DNA from: Oerskovia merdavium
GTDB lineage: Bacteria; Actinomycetota; Actinomycetes; Actinomycetales; Cellulomonadaceae
Direction of reading: 5' to 3'
DNA length: 64,000 bases
NCBI RefSeq assembly: GCF_014836755.1
Contig: NZ_JACSQF010000012.1
Location: 87,753 to 151,752 of the forward strand
Part shown: positions 37,175 to 46,726 of the stretch, piece after piece
Position numbering within the stretch: position 1 is the stretch's first letter
How the letters are laid out: each line of letters opens with the position of its first letter
Program-made: the position numbers and the translations under genes
The notes under the pieces: generated by a model
Seen by the model: the letters and a program-made list of their open reading frames with translations, nothing else
What the model was told of the DNA's origin: nothing
Databases searched by the model: none

Positions 37175-38116
37175 TCAGGCCTTGACCGCGCCGGCGGCGA
37201 GGTCGACCTGCCAGTAGCGCTGCAGCAGGAGGAACAGGGCCACGAGCGGGACGATCGACAGCAGCGCGCCCGTGATCACGAGCGTGTACAGCGCGGGCTG
37301 CGACGCACCCTGGTTCAGCAGACCCGACAGGCCCACCGTGAGCGGGAAGAGCTTGTCGTCGCCGAGCATGATGTACGGCAGCATGAAGTTGTTCCAGATC
37401 GCGACGAACTGGAAGAGGAACACCGTCACCAGGCCGGGCGCCATCATGGGCATCGCGACCTGCGCGAACGTCCGGAGCTCACCGGCGCCGTCGGTCCGCG
37501 CGGCCTCGACGATCTCGTCGGGGATCGACGCCCCCGCGTAGATGCGTGCGAGGTAGATCCCGTACGGGCTGATGATGCTCGGCAGGAGCACGGCCCAGTA
37601 CGTGTTCGTCAGGCCGGCCTGGGCCAGGAGCAGGTACTGCGGGATCGCGAGCACCACACCGGGCACGAGCACGCCGGCGAGCAGCATGTTGAAGACCGCC
37701 GTCTTCCCGCGGAAGCGGTACTTCGCGAGCGCGTAGCCCGCCATCGCGGAGACGACGACCGAGAGCAGCCCGCCGATGCCCGCGTAGAGGGCCGTGTTGG
37801 CCATCCACCGCCAGAACAGCCCGCCCCGGTAGGCGTTGAGGTCCGACACGTTGTCCAGGAAGTGCGACGAGGGCGCGAAGGTGAACGTCGAGAACAGCTC
37901 GCTGCCCGACTTGGTCGAGGCCACGACGACCCACAGCACGGGGAGCAGGCAGTACAGCGCCCCCACGAGCAGGATCGCTGTCGCCGCCCCGCTGGGGCGG
38001 TCGCCCGCTGAGCGGTGCCCCGTCCGCGGGGCCTTGCGCGACTTCTTGACGACCGCCCCGGGGCGCGAGTCGAAGGTCTCGGCGACCAGGGCGGTCTCTG
38101 CGGCGTCGGTAGTCAT
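37175..38116 (-). CDS. ABC sugar permease, MalG type
   Basis: 313 residues, six transmembrane segments, with the EAA loop IPDEIVEAARTDGAGELRTF near 190-210 that docks to the ATPase. The ATG at 38116 with AGGAGA eight bases upstream is preferred over GTG 38122. It begins two bases after the MalF-type gene. No ATPase gene lies in the locus, so a shared MsiK-like ATPase elsewhere must drive it. Predicted cargo: beta-1,4-galacto-oligosaccharides. Confidence 0.88.
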   Translation of the reverse strand: MTTDAAETALVAETFDSRPGAVVKKSRKAPRTGHRSAGDRPSGAATAILLVGALYCLLPVLWVVVASTKSGSELFSTFTFAPSSHFLDNVSDLNAYRGGLFWRWMANTALYAGIGGLLSVVVSAMAGYALAKYRFRGKTAVFNMLLAGVLVPGVVLAIPQYLLLAQAGLTNTYWAVLLPSIISPYGIYLARIYAGASIPDEIVEAARTDGAGELRTFAQVAMPMMAPGLVTVFLFQFVAIWNNFMLPYIMLGDDKLFPLTVGLSGLLNQGASQPALYTLVITGALLSIVPLVALFLLLQRYWQVDLAAGAVKA

Positions 38117-38118
38117 GG

Positions 38119-39081
38119 TCACTTCTCCTGACCGAAGGCACGGCTCTGCACCAGGCGCAGGAACCCGAACGAGAGGACGAACGTCGCGACGGCGATGATG
38201 ACCGAGGTCGCGGCGGCCGAGTACAGGTCACCGCGGATGAAGGCGTCGCGGTACACCTTCATGAGCGGGGTCCACGTGCTGGAGATCGTGTTGCTCAGGG
38301 GCTTGAGGGTCGTCGGCTCGGCGAACACCTGCAGGGTCGCGATCATCGAGAAGACGAACGTCATGATGATCGACGGGACGACGATGGGGATCTTGATCCG
38401 CCAGGCCATCCCGATCTGGTTGCAGCCGTCGAGCTCGGCGGCCTCGTACAGCTCCGACGGGATCGCCCGGAGCGAGGTGTAGATGACGACCATGTTGAAG
38501 CCGACGCCGCCCCACACCGCGATGTTCGCGACCGCGAAGATCACGAGGTCCGAGGAGAACAGGGACGGGACGTCCCAGCCGAGCCGGTCGAACACGTAGT
38601 AGAAGGGGCTCACGCCCGGGAGGTAGAGGAAGCCCCAGAGGAGCGACGAGATGACCGCGGGCACGGCGTAGGGCAGGAAGATCGAGATCCTCGAGAACTT
38701 GGTGGCCCGCGACCGGCGCGAGTCGAGCAGCAGCGCGAAGAGCAGTGCGAGCCCGAGCATGGTCGGCACGACGATCACGCCGTAGAGCGCGACGCGCCCC
38801 ACGGACGCGAGGAACTCGGGGTCGGCGAGCGACGCCGCGTAGTTCGCGAACCCGTTCCACACCTCGGTCCGCGCGCCGGACCCGAGCCCGAGCCCGCTGA
38901 CCTTCTCGGTCCGGAAGCTCAGGTAGACCGCGTACGCGATGGGCAGCGCGAGGAAGAGGACGAACAGCACGATCGCCGGGGCGAGGAAGCCCCAGGGGGC
39001 TGCCTGGCGCCGGGACGCGCCCGGTCGGCGGCGTCGCGCCGCGGGCGGCGCGCTCGGCCGCACTGGCGTGGTCGTGGTCAC
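38119..39081 (-). CDS. ABC sugar permease, MalF type
   Basis: 320 residues from a GTG at 39081 with GAGGAG upstream. Basic N-terminus (AARRRRPGASRRQ), six transmembrane segments, and the EAA loop AIPSELYEAAELDGCNQ near 225. Partner of the MalG-type permease downstream in the galactan importer. Confidence 0.88.
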   Translation of the reverse strand: MTTTTPVRPSAPPAARRRRPGASRRQAAPWGFLAPAIVLFVLFLALPIAYAVYLSFRTEKVSGLGLGSGARTEVWNGFANYAASLADPEFLASVGRVALYGVIVVPTMLGLALLFALLLDSRRSRATKFSRISIFLPYAVPAVISSLLWGFLYLPGVSPFYYVFDRLGWDVPSLFSSDLVIFAVANIAVWGGVGFNMVVIYTSLRAIPSELYEAAELDGCNQIGMAWRIKIPIVVPSIIMTFVFSMIATLQVFAEPTTLKPLSNTISSTWTPLMKVYRDAFIRGDLYSAAATSVIIAVATFVLSFGFLRLVQSRAFGQEK

Positions 39082-39205
39082 GATCTCTCCTCAGGAGGTC
39101 TCCGCCGGTCGAGAGCAGGCGGGTGCCGAAGCACGGGTGCAACAGGTGGGGTGCGGGCGCCCGTCGCCGGGCTCCGCGGGGGTCGCCGCTCGGGTGAGCG
39201 ACGGG

Positions 39206-39219
39206 CGGGCGGCCGCCCG
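39206..39219. terminator. GC hairpin between binding protein and permease genes
   Basis: CGGGCGGCCGCCCG is a perfect palindrome in the 164-bp gap after the solute-binding protein. Such hairpins often protect or partly terminate the binding-protein message so that it exceeds permease message; inferred from position only. Confidence 0.4.
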
Positions 39220-39245
39220 GACGAACCGGGCGACCGCCGTCGGGC

Positions 39246-40556
39246 CTATTCCTTGACGTTGAAGCCGGAGCTCTTCAGGTCCTCGAGCGTGACCTTCTGC
39301 ATGGCCTCGACCGCGGCCGTGAAGGCGGCCTGCGACTTCGCCTCGGTGGCCTTGCCGAACTCGTCGTTGTACGCCGAGTAGGTGACGTTGACGTTCGGGC
39401 CGTACGTGAAGCTGCCCGCGGTCTTGGCCGTCTGGGCCGCGATCTCGTAGAAGTCGGGCTGGTTCGCGAAGAACGTCGGCGGCTCGGAGAGCGCCTCGGC
39501 CGACGCCGGGATGTTCGCGGGGTAGATCCCGGTCTGCTCGACGAGGAGGTCGACGCCCTCCTGCGAGGCGTTGAGCCACTCGATGAACTGCGCGGCCTCG
39601 GCGGGGTGCTTCGACTGGCTCGTCACGGCCGTCGCGGAACCGCCCCAGTTGCCCGTCGCGGGCTTGGCGGCGTCCCACTGCGGCATGGGGGCCATCTTCC
39701 ACAGGCCCGCGGTGTCGGGGGCGTTGCCCTCGAGGACGCCCGGCGCCCAGATGGCCGAGAGCCAGCCGATCTGCGTGCCGTTGTTGAGCGCGGCGTTCCA
39801 CTCGGGGGTGTACATGGGCTTGTTGTCGATCACGCCGGACTCGACGAGACCGCCCCAGTAGTCCGCGACCTTGAGCGTCGCCTCGTCGTCGACCGCGACG
39901 GTCCACGAGTCGCCGTCGATGCCCCACCACGAGGCGCCGGCCTGCTGCGAGAGGCCCGTGAACCAGCCCGCGTCGGTCGCGGAGAACGTGCCGAGGTACT
40001 TGGTCGGGTCGGCGGCCTGCAGGGCGGCGGCGGTCGCGGCGTACTCGTCCCACGTCGTGGGGACGGTCAGACCGAGCTGCTCGAAGATGTCCGCGCGGTA
40101 GTAGAACTGCATGGGGCCCGAGTCCTGCGGCACGGCGTAGACCGCGTCGGAACCGAGCGTCACGTCGTTCCAGACGCCCTCGGGGAACTGGTCCGCCAGG
40201 TCCGCGACCTCGCCCGAGATGTCGGCGAGCGCGTCGGCGGAGACCAGCGTGGGGATCTTCTGGTACTCGGTCTGCATGATGTCCGGCGCACCGCTGCCGG
40301 CCTTGACCGCGGTCAGCAGCTTGGTGATGGCGGGGTCGCCACCGTCCTGCTTGTTGACCGTGACATGGATGTCCGGGTTCGCGGCGTTCCAGGTCTCGAC
40401 GACCTTGTCGACGTTCGGCGCCCAGGTCCAGAAGGTCAGCTCGACGGGCCCGTCGGCGGCCGGAGCGTCCGACCCGCCACCCGAGCTGCAAGCGGTCATC
40501 AGTAGTGCGGCGGAGGCGATGATCGCCGCTGCCTTCGTGCCTGTGGACAGGCGCAT
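39246..40556 (-). CDS. ABC solute-binding lipoprotein, galactan locus
   Basis: 436 residues with a lipoprotein signal LLMTACSSGG (Cys near 23), then a family-1 sugar-binding fold (VELTFWTWAPNVDKVVETWNAANPDIHV). First gene of the importer operon and directly downstream of the divergent promoter. Predicted to capture galacto-oligosaccharides released by the GH53 enzyme. Confidence 0.9.
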   Translation of the reverse strand: MRLSTGTKAAAIIASAALLMTACSSGGGSDAPAADGPVELTFWTWAPNVDKVVETWNAANPDIHVTVNKQDGGDPAITKLLTAVKAGSGAPDIMQTEYQKIPTLVSADALADISGEVADLADQFPEGVWNDVTLGSDAVYAVPQDSGPMQFYYRADIFEQLGLTVPTTWDEYAATAAALQAADPTKYLGTFSATDAGWFTGLSQQAGASWWGIDGDSWTVAVDDEATLKVADYWGGLVESGVIDNKPMYTPEWNAALNNGTQIGWLSAIWAPGVLEGNAPDTAGLWKMAPMPQWDAAKPATGNWGGSATAVTSQSKHPAEAAQFIEWLNASQEGVDLLVEQTGIYPANIPASAEALSEPPTFFANQPDFYEIAAQTAKTAGSFTYGPNVNVTYSAYNDEFGKATEAKSQAAFTAAVEAMQKVTLEDLKSSGFNVKE

Positions 40557-40757
40557 GAGGTCCTCCTCGTCAAGGAACCATCGCGCTTCTCGCCAGGGCT
40601 TGGGCCAGGGCGACTCACGACAGTGTGGGGCTGTGCACGGTCACAGTACTCACGCCCTGCATGGTCTTGTCAACATCATGTTTCATGCTGTTACCTAGGT
40701 GTTGCACGGTCGATCACACCTGTGATCGTGCACAGCGACGTGTTTCGAGGAGAGCGC
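40557..40757. promoter_or_regulatory. Divergent promoter and LacI-type operator of the galactan locus
   Basis: A perfect 18-bp palindrome CGATCACACCTGTGATCG lies at 40711-40728, about 30 bases before the GH42 start. On the minus strand TTGACA (40668-40673) with a weak -10 near 40643-40650 can serve the importer. ACCTAGGT (40693-40700) and CATG repeats lie between. The palindrome is the best candidate operator for the LacI protein at 36048. Confidence 0.6.
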
Positions 40758-42827
40758 ATGACTTCCGCCAAGCCCCGCCCGGTCGGCCCCGTCTACGACG
40801 GCTGGCTGCCTGGCGTCGACGCGATCTGCTACGGCGGTGACTACAACCCCGAGCAGTGGCCGGAGGAGGTCTGGGAGCAGGACGTCACCCTGATGCGCGA
40901 GGCCGGGGTGAACCTCGTGAGCATCGGGATGTTCAGCTGGGCGCTCATGGAGCCGCGCGAAGGAGAGTTCGACCTCGCCTGGCTCGACCGCCTGTTCGAC
41001 CTGCTCCACGCGCACGGCATCCGCGTCGACCTCGGCACGCCCACCGCGTCCCCGCCCGCGTGGTTCTTCCACGCCTACCCCGAGTCGCGCGTCGTGACCC
41101 GCGACGGGACGGTCCTGGGGTTCGGCTCGCGCGGCATGGTCTCGCCCAGCTCGCCCGACTACCGCCGCGCGTGCGTCCGCATCACGACCGAGCTCGCGAA
41201 GCGCTACGCCTCGCACCCCGCGCTCGCCCTGTGGCACGTGCACAACGAGTACGGCGCGCCCGTCTCGGACGACTACTCGCCCGCGAGCGCCGCCGCCTTC
41301 CGCGAGTGGCTGCGCGAGCGCTACGGCGACCTCGACGGCCTGAACGCCGCGTGGGGCACCCGGTTCTGGGGCCAGGTCTACGGCGAGTGGGAGCACGTCG
41401 GCGTGCCGGCCGTCGCGGCCTCGGTCGTCAACCCCGCGCAGCGCCTGGACTTCGCGCGCTTCACGAACGACGCCCTGCTGGCGTGCTTCGTCGCCGAGCG
41501 CGACGCGATCCGCGCCCACTCGTCGGTGCCCGTGACGACCAACTTCATGGCGGGCGAGTGCCCGTCGACCGACCTGTGGGCCTGGGCGCGCGAGGTCGAC
41601 ATCGTCTCGAACGACCACTACCTGCGGGCGAGCGACCCGCGCAACGAGGTGGGGCTCGCGCTCGCCGCGGACCTGACGCGCTCGGTCGCGGGCGGCAAGC
41701 CGTGGATGCTGCTCGAGCACTCGACGTCGGGCGTGAACTGGCAGCCGCGCAACGTCGCCAAGCGACCGGGCGAGATGGCGCGCAACGCGTTCTCGCACCT
41801 GGGTCGCGGCGCCGACGCGATCATGTTCTTCCAGTGGCGGGCCTCGCGCTCGGGCGCCGAGAAGTTCCACTCGGCGATGCTGCCGCACGCGGGCACGGGG
41901 AGCCGGGTCTGGCGCGAGGTCGTCGCGCTGGGTGCCGAGCTCGGTGCGGTCGGCGAGGTGCGCGGGTCGCGCGTGCACGCCGACGTCGCGATCCTGTGGG
42001 ACCCCGAGTCGTTCTGGGCGCAGGACCTCGAGTGGCGCCCGAGCGTGGACGCGCAGCACCGTGAGCGCATCGACGCCTTCTACGACCGGTTCTGGCGCGA
42101 CGGTGTCCAGGTGGACTTCGCGCACCCGGGGCAGGACCTGTCGGGGTACCGCCTGGTCGTCGCGCCCGCGTCGTACCTGCTGACCGAGGACTCGGCCGAG
42201 AACCTCACGCGCTACGTCGAGGGCGGCGGCACGCTCCTGGTCTCGTACTTCTCGGCCGCGGTCGACGAGCACGACGCCGTGCACCCGGGCGGCTTCGTGG
42301 CCCCGCTGCGCCGCGCGCTCGGGCTCACGGTCGAGGAGTTCCTCCCCCTGCGGGAGGGCGAGTCCCTGAGCGTCGCGCTCGACGGCGGCGAGGTCGCACC
42401 GGCGTTGACCGGCACGCTCCCCGGCGACGTGTGGGCCGACGACATCGTGCTCGAGGGCGCGCAGGTCGTGGGCACGTACGTCGCCGGCCCGGCCCCGGGC
42501 GCCCCCGCGATCACGCGGCACACGCTGGGCGAGGGGACGGGCTGGTACGTCTCGACGCGCCTCGACGTCGCCGCGCTGGGCACGCTCCTGGGCGCCGTCT
42601 ACGCGGACGCGGGCCTGACGCCGTCGGGCCTGCCCGAGGGCTTCGAGGTGGTGTGCCGCCGCGGCGAGGACGCCGAGTACGTCGTCGCGATCAACCACAC
42701 CGCGCACGAGGTCCAGCTCCCCTCGCTCACCGACGGGACCACGGACCTCGTGACGGGCGAGGCCACGCCGGGAGCCGCGCCCGTGGCCCCGGGGGCCGTG
42801 CGCGTGCTGCGGGCTCCCCTGGCCTGA
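40758..42827 (+). CDS. GH42 beta-galactosidase
   Basis: 689 residues, family-typical length, no signal peptide, so cytoplasmic. The TIM barrel starts CYGGDYNPEQWPEEVWEQD; acid/base Glu in WHVHNEYG near 164; nucleophile Glu in MLLEHSTSG near 320. Trimerisation and C-terminal domains follow. It would hydrolyse imported galacto-oligosaccharides to galactose. Start: the ATG at 40758 after GAGGAGAGC. Divergent from the importer operon and 114 bases before the galactanase gene. Confidence 0.92.
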   Translation: MTSAKPRPVGPVYDGWLPGVDAICYGGDYNPEQWPEEVWEQDVTLMREAGVNLVSIGMFSWALMEPREGEFDLAWLDRLFDLLHAHGIRVDLGTPTASPPAWFFHAYPESRVVTRDGTVLGFGSRGMVSPSSPDYRRACVRITTELAKRYASHPALALWHVHNEYGAPVSDDYSPASAAAFREWLRERYGDLDGLNAAWGTRFWGQVYGEWEHVGVPAVAASVVNPAQRLDFARFTNDALLACFVAERDAIRAHSSVPVTTNFMAGECPSTDLWAWAREVDIVSNDHYLRASDPRNEVGLALAADLTRSVAGGKPWMLLEHSTSGVNWQPRNVAKRPGEMARNAFSHLGRGADAIMFFQWRASRSGAEKFHSAMLPHAGTGSRVWREVVALGAELGAVGEVRGSRVHADVAILWDPESFWAQDLEWRPSVDAQHRERIDAFYDRFWRDGVQVDFAHPGQDLSGYRLVVAPASYLLTEDSAENLTRYVEGGGTLLVSYFSAAVDEHDAVHPGGFVAPLRRALGLTVEEFLPLREGESLSVALDGGEVAPALTGTLPGDVWADDIVLEGAQVVGTYVAGPAPGAPAITRHTLGEGTGWYVSTRLDVAALGTLLGAVYADAGLTPSGLPEGFEVVCRRGEDAEYVVAINHTAHEVQLPSLTDGTTDLVTGEATPGAAPVAPGAVRVLRAPLA

Positions 42828-42941
42828 CCGGCACCCGCTCTCCTGCGGGTGGTCCGGCGCCCACGCCCCTGGTCGCCCGACCACCCGCAGGGTCTTGCAC
42901 CACCTGCTCCCCCCATCAAGGCACCACGTCAAGGAGGACGG

Positions 42942-44837
42942 ATGAGATCGACGAGGAAGAGCACCCTGGGGGTCCTGGTGACCGCGCTCGCGCTCGCGGG
43001 CGTCACGCCTGCGGTCGCCGCACCCGCAGCGGCGGGCACGCTGGTGAACCCCGGCTTCGAGGCCGGGCTCACGGGCTGGACGGTCACGAGCGCCTCGGGG
43101 CACGACGGCGGGGCGAAGGTCGAGGACGCGGGGCACGGCTCGTCGTCGGGCCGGTTGACGCACTGGGCCGGTGACGCCTACGACGTCACGACGGCCCAGA
43201 CCGTCGAGGGCCTCGCCACGGGCTGGTGGACCGCGAGCGCCTGGGTGAAGTCGGGCGGCGCGCTCGACGCGACGCGGCTCGAGCTCACGGGCTGCGGGGT
43301 CGACGACGCGACCACGACCCCGGTCACCGAGCAGGACGACCAGTGGGTCCGCCTGTCGGTCTCGGCCTACGTGACGGGCGGCGACTGCATGGTCGCGGTC
43401 GTGACCGACGGCCCGGGAGGCGCGTGGGCGTCGGTCGACGACGTGACGCTCGAGCGCGGGCGCGTGACGCGCGACGTGCGCGGCGGCGACCTGTCGGGCG
43501 TCGCGAAGAACGAGGCCTTCGGCGCGACCTACGCGAGCACCGACGGCACGCCGGGCGACCCGGTCGAGATCCTCGCGGACGCGGGCATGAACCTGGGCCG
43601 CCTCAAGGTGTGGGTCGACCCGGCCGACGGGTACAACGAGATCACGCACGTCGTCGAGAGCGCCCGGCGCATCGAGGCTGCGGGCATGGACGTCATGATC
43701 GACTTCCACTACTCGGACCGCTGGACCGACCCGGGCGCGCAGGGCACCCCGTCCGCGTGGGTCGGCGGGACGACCGACGAGCTGGCGCAGGACGTCTACG
43801 ACCACACGCACGACGTCCTGGTCGCGCTGCGGGACGCGGGCGTGACCACGGACTACGTGCAGGTCGGCAACGAGATCAACCCCGGCATGATGTGGCCCTC
43901 CGGGCAGACGTGGGACGTGGTCCCGGGCGACGGGTACGACACCGCGCAGTGGGACTCGCTCGCGGCCTTCCTGAGCGCGGGCTCCCGGGCGGTGCGCGAC
44001 GTGACCCCCGAGGCGCAGGTGATCCTGCACCTGACGAACATCAACGACGGGATCGGCGGCCTCACCTGGTGGTTCGACGAGGTCACCTCGCGCGGGGTCG
44101 ACTTCGACGTGATCGGTCTGAGCTACTACGGCTACTGGCACGGCAGCCTGGGCGACCTGCAGAACGCGGTCGGGACGCTGTCCGACCGCTACGACCGTGA
44201 CGTCATGGTCGTCGAGACGGCCTACCCGTTCACGCTCGAGGACGGATCGCCCGCGTGGGAGAACGTCATCGCGACCGAGGACGACCTGGTCCCCGGCTAC
44301 CCCGCGACCCCGGCGGGACAGGCCGCGGCGCTGCGCGCCGTCCAGGACGTCGTCGCCTCGGCCCCGGGCGGCCGCGGCCTGGGCGTCGTGTACTGGGAGC
44401 CGGCATGGACGTCGGTCGAGGGCAACGGCTGGGACCCGGCCGACGCGTCGTCGGGCAACGCGTGGGAGAACCAGGCGATGTTCGACCTCGACGGCCGCCT
44501 CCTGGCGCCCGTCGCGGCCGAGCTCGCGCCGGACGCGGCCACGTCGGCATGGACCGCGTCGGCCGTCTACACGGCGGGTGACGTCGTCCTGCACGACGGC
44601 GCCGCGTACGTCGCGTCGTGGTGGACCTCGGGTCAGGAGCCGGGCGCCTCGACGTACGGGCCGTGGCAGGAGGCCTCCTCGGCAGACGAGGCGGGCACGA
44701 GCCCGTGGGCCGCGACGCGCGTCTACGTCGCGGGCGAGCGCGCGACGTTCGAGGGCGCGACCTACGAGGCACGCTGGTGGACCAGGAGCCAGCAGCCCGA
44801 CGGCTCCGCGTGGGGCCCGTGGGAGCGCGTCGGCTGA
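42942..44837 (+). CDS. Secreted GH53 endo-beta-1,4-galactanase with three accessory modules
   Basis: 631 residues from the ATG at 42942 (AAGGAGGA upstream). Signal peptide to about 30, then a galactose-binding-type beta-sandwich (LVNPGFEAGLTGWTV, about 32-170). GH53 barrel with acid/base Glu in VGNEINPGMMW near 310 and nucleophile Glu in VVETAYPF near 424. Two CBM5/12-like modules end the protein (SAWTASAVYTAGDVV and SPWAATRVYVAGERA, each with WWT). It cleaves arabinogalactan type I outside the cell and feeds the importer. Confidence 0.92.
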   Translation: MRSTRKSTLGVLVTALALAGVTPAVAAPAAAGTLVNPGFEAGLTGWTVTSASGHDGGAKVEDAGHGSSSGRLTHWAGDAYDVTTAQTVEGLATGWWTASAWVKSGGALDATRLELTGCGVDDATTTPVTEQDDQWVRLSVSAYVTGGDCMVAVVTDGPGGAWASVDDVTLERGRVTRDVRGGDLSGVAKNEAFGATYASTDGTPGDPVEILADAGMNLGRLKVWVDPADGYNEITHVVESARRIEAAGMDVMIDFHYSDRWTDPGAQGTPSAWVGGTTDELAQDVYDHTHDVLVALRDAGVTTDYVQVGNEINPGMMWPSGQTWDVVPGDGYDTAQWDSLAAFLSAGSRAVRDVTPEAQVILHLTNINDGIGGLTWWFDEVTSRGVDFDVIGLSYYGYWHGSLGDLQNAVGTLSDRYDRDVMVVETAYPFTLEDGSPAWENVIATEDDLVPGYPATPAGQAAALRAVQDVVASAPGGRGLGVVYWEPAWTSVEGNGWDPADASSGNAWENQAMFDLDGRLLAPVAAELAPDAATSAWTASAVYTAGDVVLHDGAAYVASWWTSGQEPGASTYGPWQEASSADEAGTSPWAATRVYVAGERATFEGATYEARWWTRSQQPDGSAWGPWERVG

Positions 44838-44857
44838 CGTTCCCCGCCTGACCGCAC

Positions 44858-44902
44858 GCCCGACGGCGCCGCTCACCTCGGAGATGAGCGGCGCCGTCGG
44901 GC
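44858..44902. terminator. Perfect 18-bp stem between converging galactan and mannan genes
   Basis: GCCCGACGGCGCCGCTCA and its exact complement flank a 9-base loop. Sits between the GH53 stop and the GH5 stop, so it probably serves both strands. Confidence 0.8.
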
Positions 44903-44953
44903 AGGTGGCCGGGCAGGCCACGGCGATGCGCCCCCTGACGCACCGCCCGAGTG

Positions 44954-46327
44954 TCAGCTCGCCGAACAGGTCACGGCGGGCGCCGCCGTCGGAGCCGCGC
45001 CCGACCCCGTGAAGCCGAACGTCACCGTGCCGCCCGCGGCCACGCTGCCGTTCCACGACTCGTTGGTCACGGTCGCGGTCGAGCCCGACGTCGAGACGAT
45101 GCCGTGCCACGCCTGGCTTACGCCACCCCCGGCCGGCAGGGCCCAGGAGGCCTGCCACGACGTGACCGCCTCGTCACCCACGCGGACCGTGACCTGACCC
45201 TGGTAGCCGCTGGTCCACGCCTGCTCGACCACGAGGGTCGCCGTGCAGGACCCGTCCGTCGGATCGGTCGGGTCCGTCGGATCGGTCGGGTCCGTCGGAT
45301 CCGTCCCGTCGCCGAAGACGCTCGCCTCCTGAGAAGTCTGGCGGATGCCATCCTGGCCGTCGATCAAGCGCTGGCCCCACGCCGTGGGCCGCGAGGCGTC
45401 GAAGTCGTGCACGATGTCGAGGTACTCGACGCCCTCGCCGTTGCCGCTCCAGGACCAGCCGAGGTAGCCCAGCCCGAGGCGGCGGGTCTCGGACAGGATG
45501 GCCGCCTCGGCGACGTCACCGTCCGAGTGGGTGTCCCCGAACTCCCCCACGACGATCGGCAGACCCGCGGCCACGAAGTGCTCGAGATAGCTCGTGACGG
45601 TCGACGCCTGGCCGTAGACGCCGTACATGTGGACGGAGAACACGGTGTTGCGGTCGGGGTCTGCGGCGAAGACCGTCCCTGCCTGGTCGCGCATGATGTG
45701 CTGCCAGTCCTGGCCCCAGTTGGGAGCATCGACGACGATCGTGTTCTCGTAGCCGATCTGGCGCAGCCGCTGGATCGCGGCCGAGGTGTCGGATGCCCAG
45801 CGGGCGTTGGTCGCCGCGTCGTTGCCGAACGGCTCGTTGCCGATGTTGACCAGGACGCGGTCCTCGGATCCCGCGAGCGTCGGGTACAGCGTCTCCCAGT
45901 AGTCGACCGCACGGTCGAGGGTGATCGAGCCCGGCGCGTACTGGGGCTCGCCGTAGCCGGTGGTGTCGTGGACCTCGAGCATGCACACGAGCCGGTTCGT
46001 GGTGCAGCTGTCGACGATCGAGCCGACCTCGGACGGCGACGTCCGCGTCCATCGGTCTCCGCTCGACAGGACGACACGGGCCGAGTTGGCTCCGGTCGCC
46101 TTGATGCCGGCCAGGGCCTGGGTCTGCTGCGGGTACCAGGTGTGCGCATGGTTGATGCCGCGCAGCACCAGGTCGCTCCCGTCGCCCTCGACGAGCCGGC
46201 CGTCGACGACGTGGATACCGTCCTCCGCCGTGGCCGCGACCGCGACCGGGACCGTGCTGACGGCCGTCACCAGGACTGTCGCTGCTGCGGCCGCAGCGGC
46301 CACGAACCTCCTGCGAAGCGCTCTCAT
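44954..46327 (-). CDS. Secreted GH5 endo-beta-mannanase with CBM2
   Basis: 457 residues. Signal peptide to about 31, GH5 barrel (LRGINHAHTWYP typical of subfamily 8 mannanases), acid/base Glu in NIGNEPFGN near 164, nucleophile Glu in VVGEFGDTHS near 261. A linker of repeated Asp-Pro-Thr (about 340-358) leads to a C-terminal CBM2 with the two end cysteines (SCTATLVVEQAW ... VTCSAS). It cuts mannan outside the cell. Preceded by two AAGCGCTT operators, so it belongs to the regulon of the mannan operon upstream. Confidence 0.9.
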   Translation of the reverse strand: MRALRRRFVAAAAAAATVLVTAVSTVPVAVAATAEDGIHVVDGRLVEGDGSDLVLRGINHAHTWYPQQTQALAGIKATGANSARVVLSSGDRWTRTSPSEVGSIVDSCTTNRLVCMLEVHDTTGYGEPQYAPGSITLDRAVDYWETLYPTLAGSEDRVLVNIGNEPFGNDAATNARWASDTSAAIQRLRQIGYENTIVVDAPNWGQDWQHIMRDQAGTVFAADPDRNTVFSVHMYGVYGQASTVTSYLEHFVAAGLPIVVGEFGDTHSDGDVAEAAILSETRRLGLGYLGWSWSGNGEGVEYLDIVHDFDASRPTAWGQRLIDGQDGIRQTSQEASVFGDGTDPTDPTDPTDPTDPTDGSCTATLVVEQAWTSGYQGQVTVRVGDEAVTSWQASWALPAGGGVSQAWHGIVSTSGSTATVTNESWNGSVAAGGTVTFGFTGSGAAPTAAPAVTCSAS

Positions 46328-46405
46328 GAACTTCCTCGTTCTCTCGGGGCTGCCGCGTCTTCGCGACGCGTCGACCTTACGGACAACCGGTCCAGGTGCG
46401 CAACC

Positions 46406-46417
46406 TTAAGCGCTTCA
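46406..46417. promoter_or_regulatory. LacI-type operator, mannanase gene, proximal
   Basis: TTAAGCGCTTCA, 79 bases before the GH5 start. Exact reverse complement of the site at 55756-55767. Confidence 0.7.
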
Positions 46418-46577
46418 TTTTCTCGAAACCGAGCATTGAATTCTTCACAGCCGGCACAACCCCTTCCCGTCTCGCAGGCATTTCGCCGGGAGAGACAGGC
46501 GCCCGGAGATCTTGGCGATCATCACTCAGGGGGGCGCCTCGGGAAGATCTTCGGGTCACGCGACGCAAACGATTACC

Positions 46578-46588
46578 AAAGCGCTTCA
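46578..46588. promoter_or_regulatory. LacI-type operator, mannanase gene, distal
   Basis: AAAGCGCTTCA, differing from the proximal site only at its first bases and 172 bases from it, a spacing that could allow looping. Confidence 0.6.
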
Positions 46589-46726
46589 CCTATGTACGAA
46601 ATGAACGCACCTCTACCGAATCCCTCGCCTCGATCGTCGGCACCTCGACCATGCCCGCCCGGCACGCCGATGACCTCCAGGACGAAATCACCCTGGAGGT
46701 CTTCGGACGACCGTGACGCCGTGCTC

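Larger units (their letters stand above)
46328..46726. other. Mannanase promoter region, 399 bp
   Basis: Contains LacI-type operators at 46406-46417 and 46578-46588, and AT-richer sequence than its surroundings. A 106-codon plus-strand frame crosses it but overlaps both operators and lacks a ribosome-binding site, so I do not call it a gene. Confidence 0.6.

Noticed and set aside
40695..45158. Minus-strand open frame of 1487 codons opposite GH42 and GH53
   Set aside because: Arg/Val/Ala/Asp-biased shadow created by GC-rich third positions; the + strand holds two clear enzymes with catalytic motifs.
46396..46716. 106-codon plus-strand frame in the mannanase promoter
   Set aside because: Overlaps two operators, lacks a ribosome-binding site and has a non-protein composition at its N-terminus.
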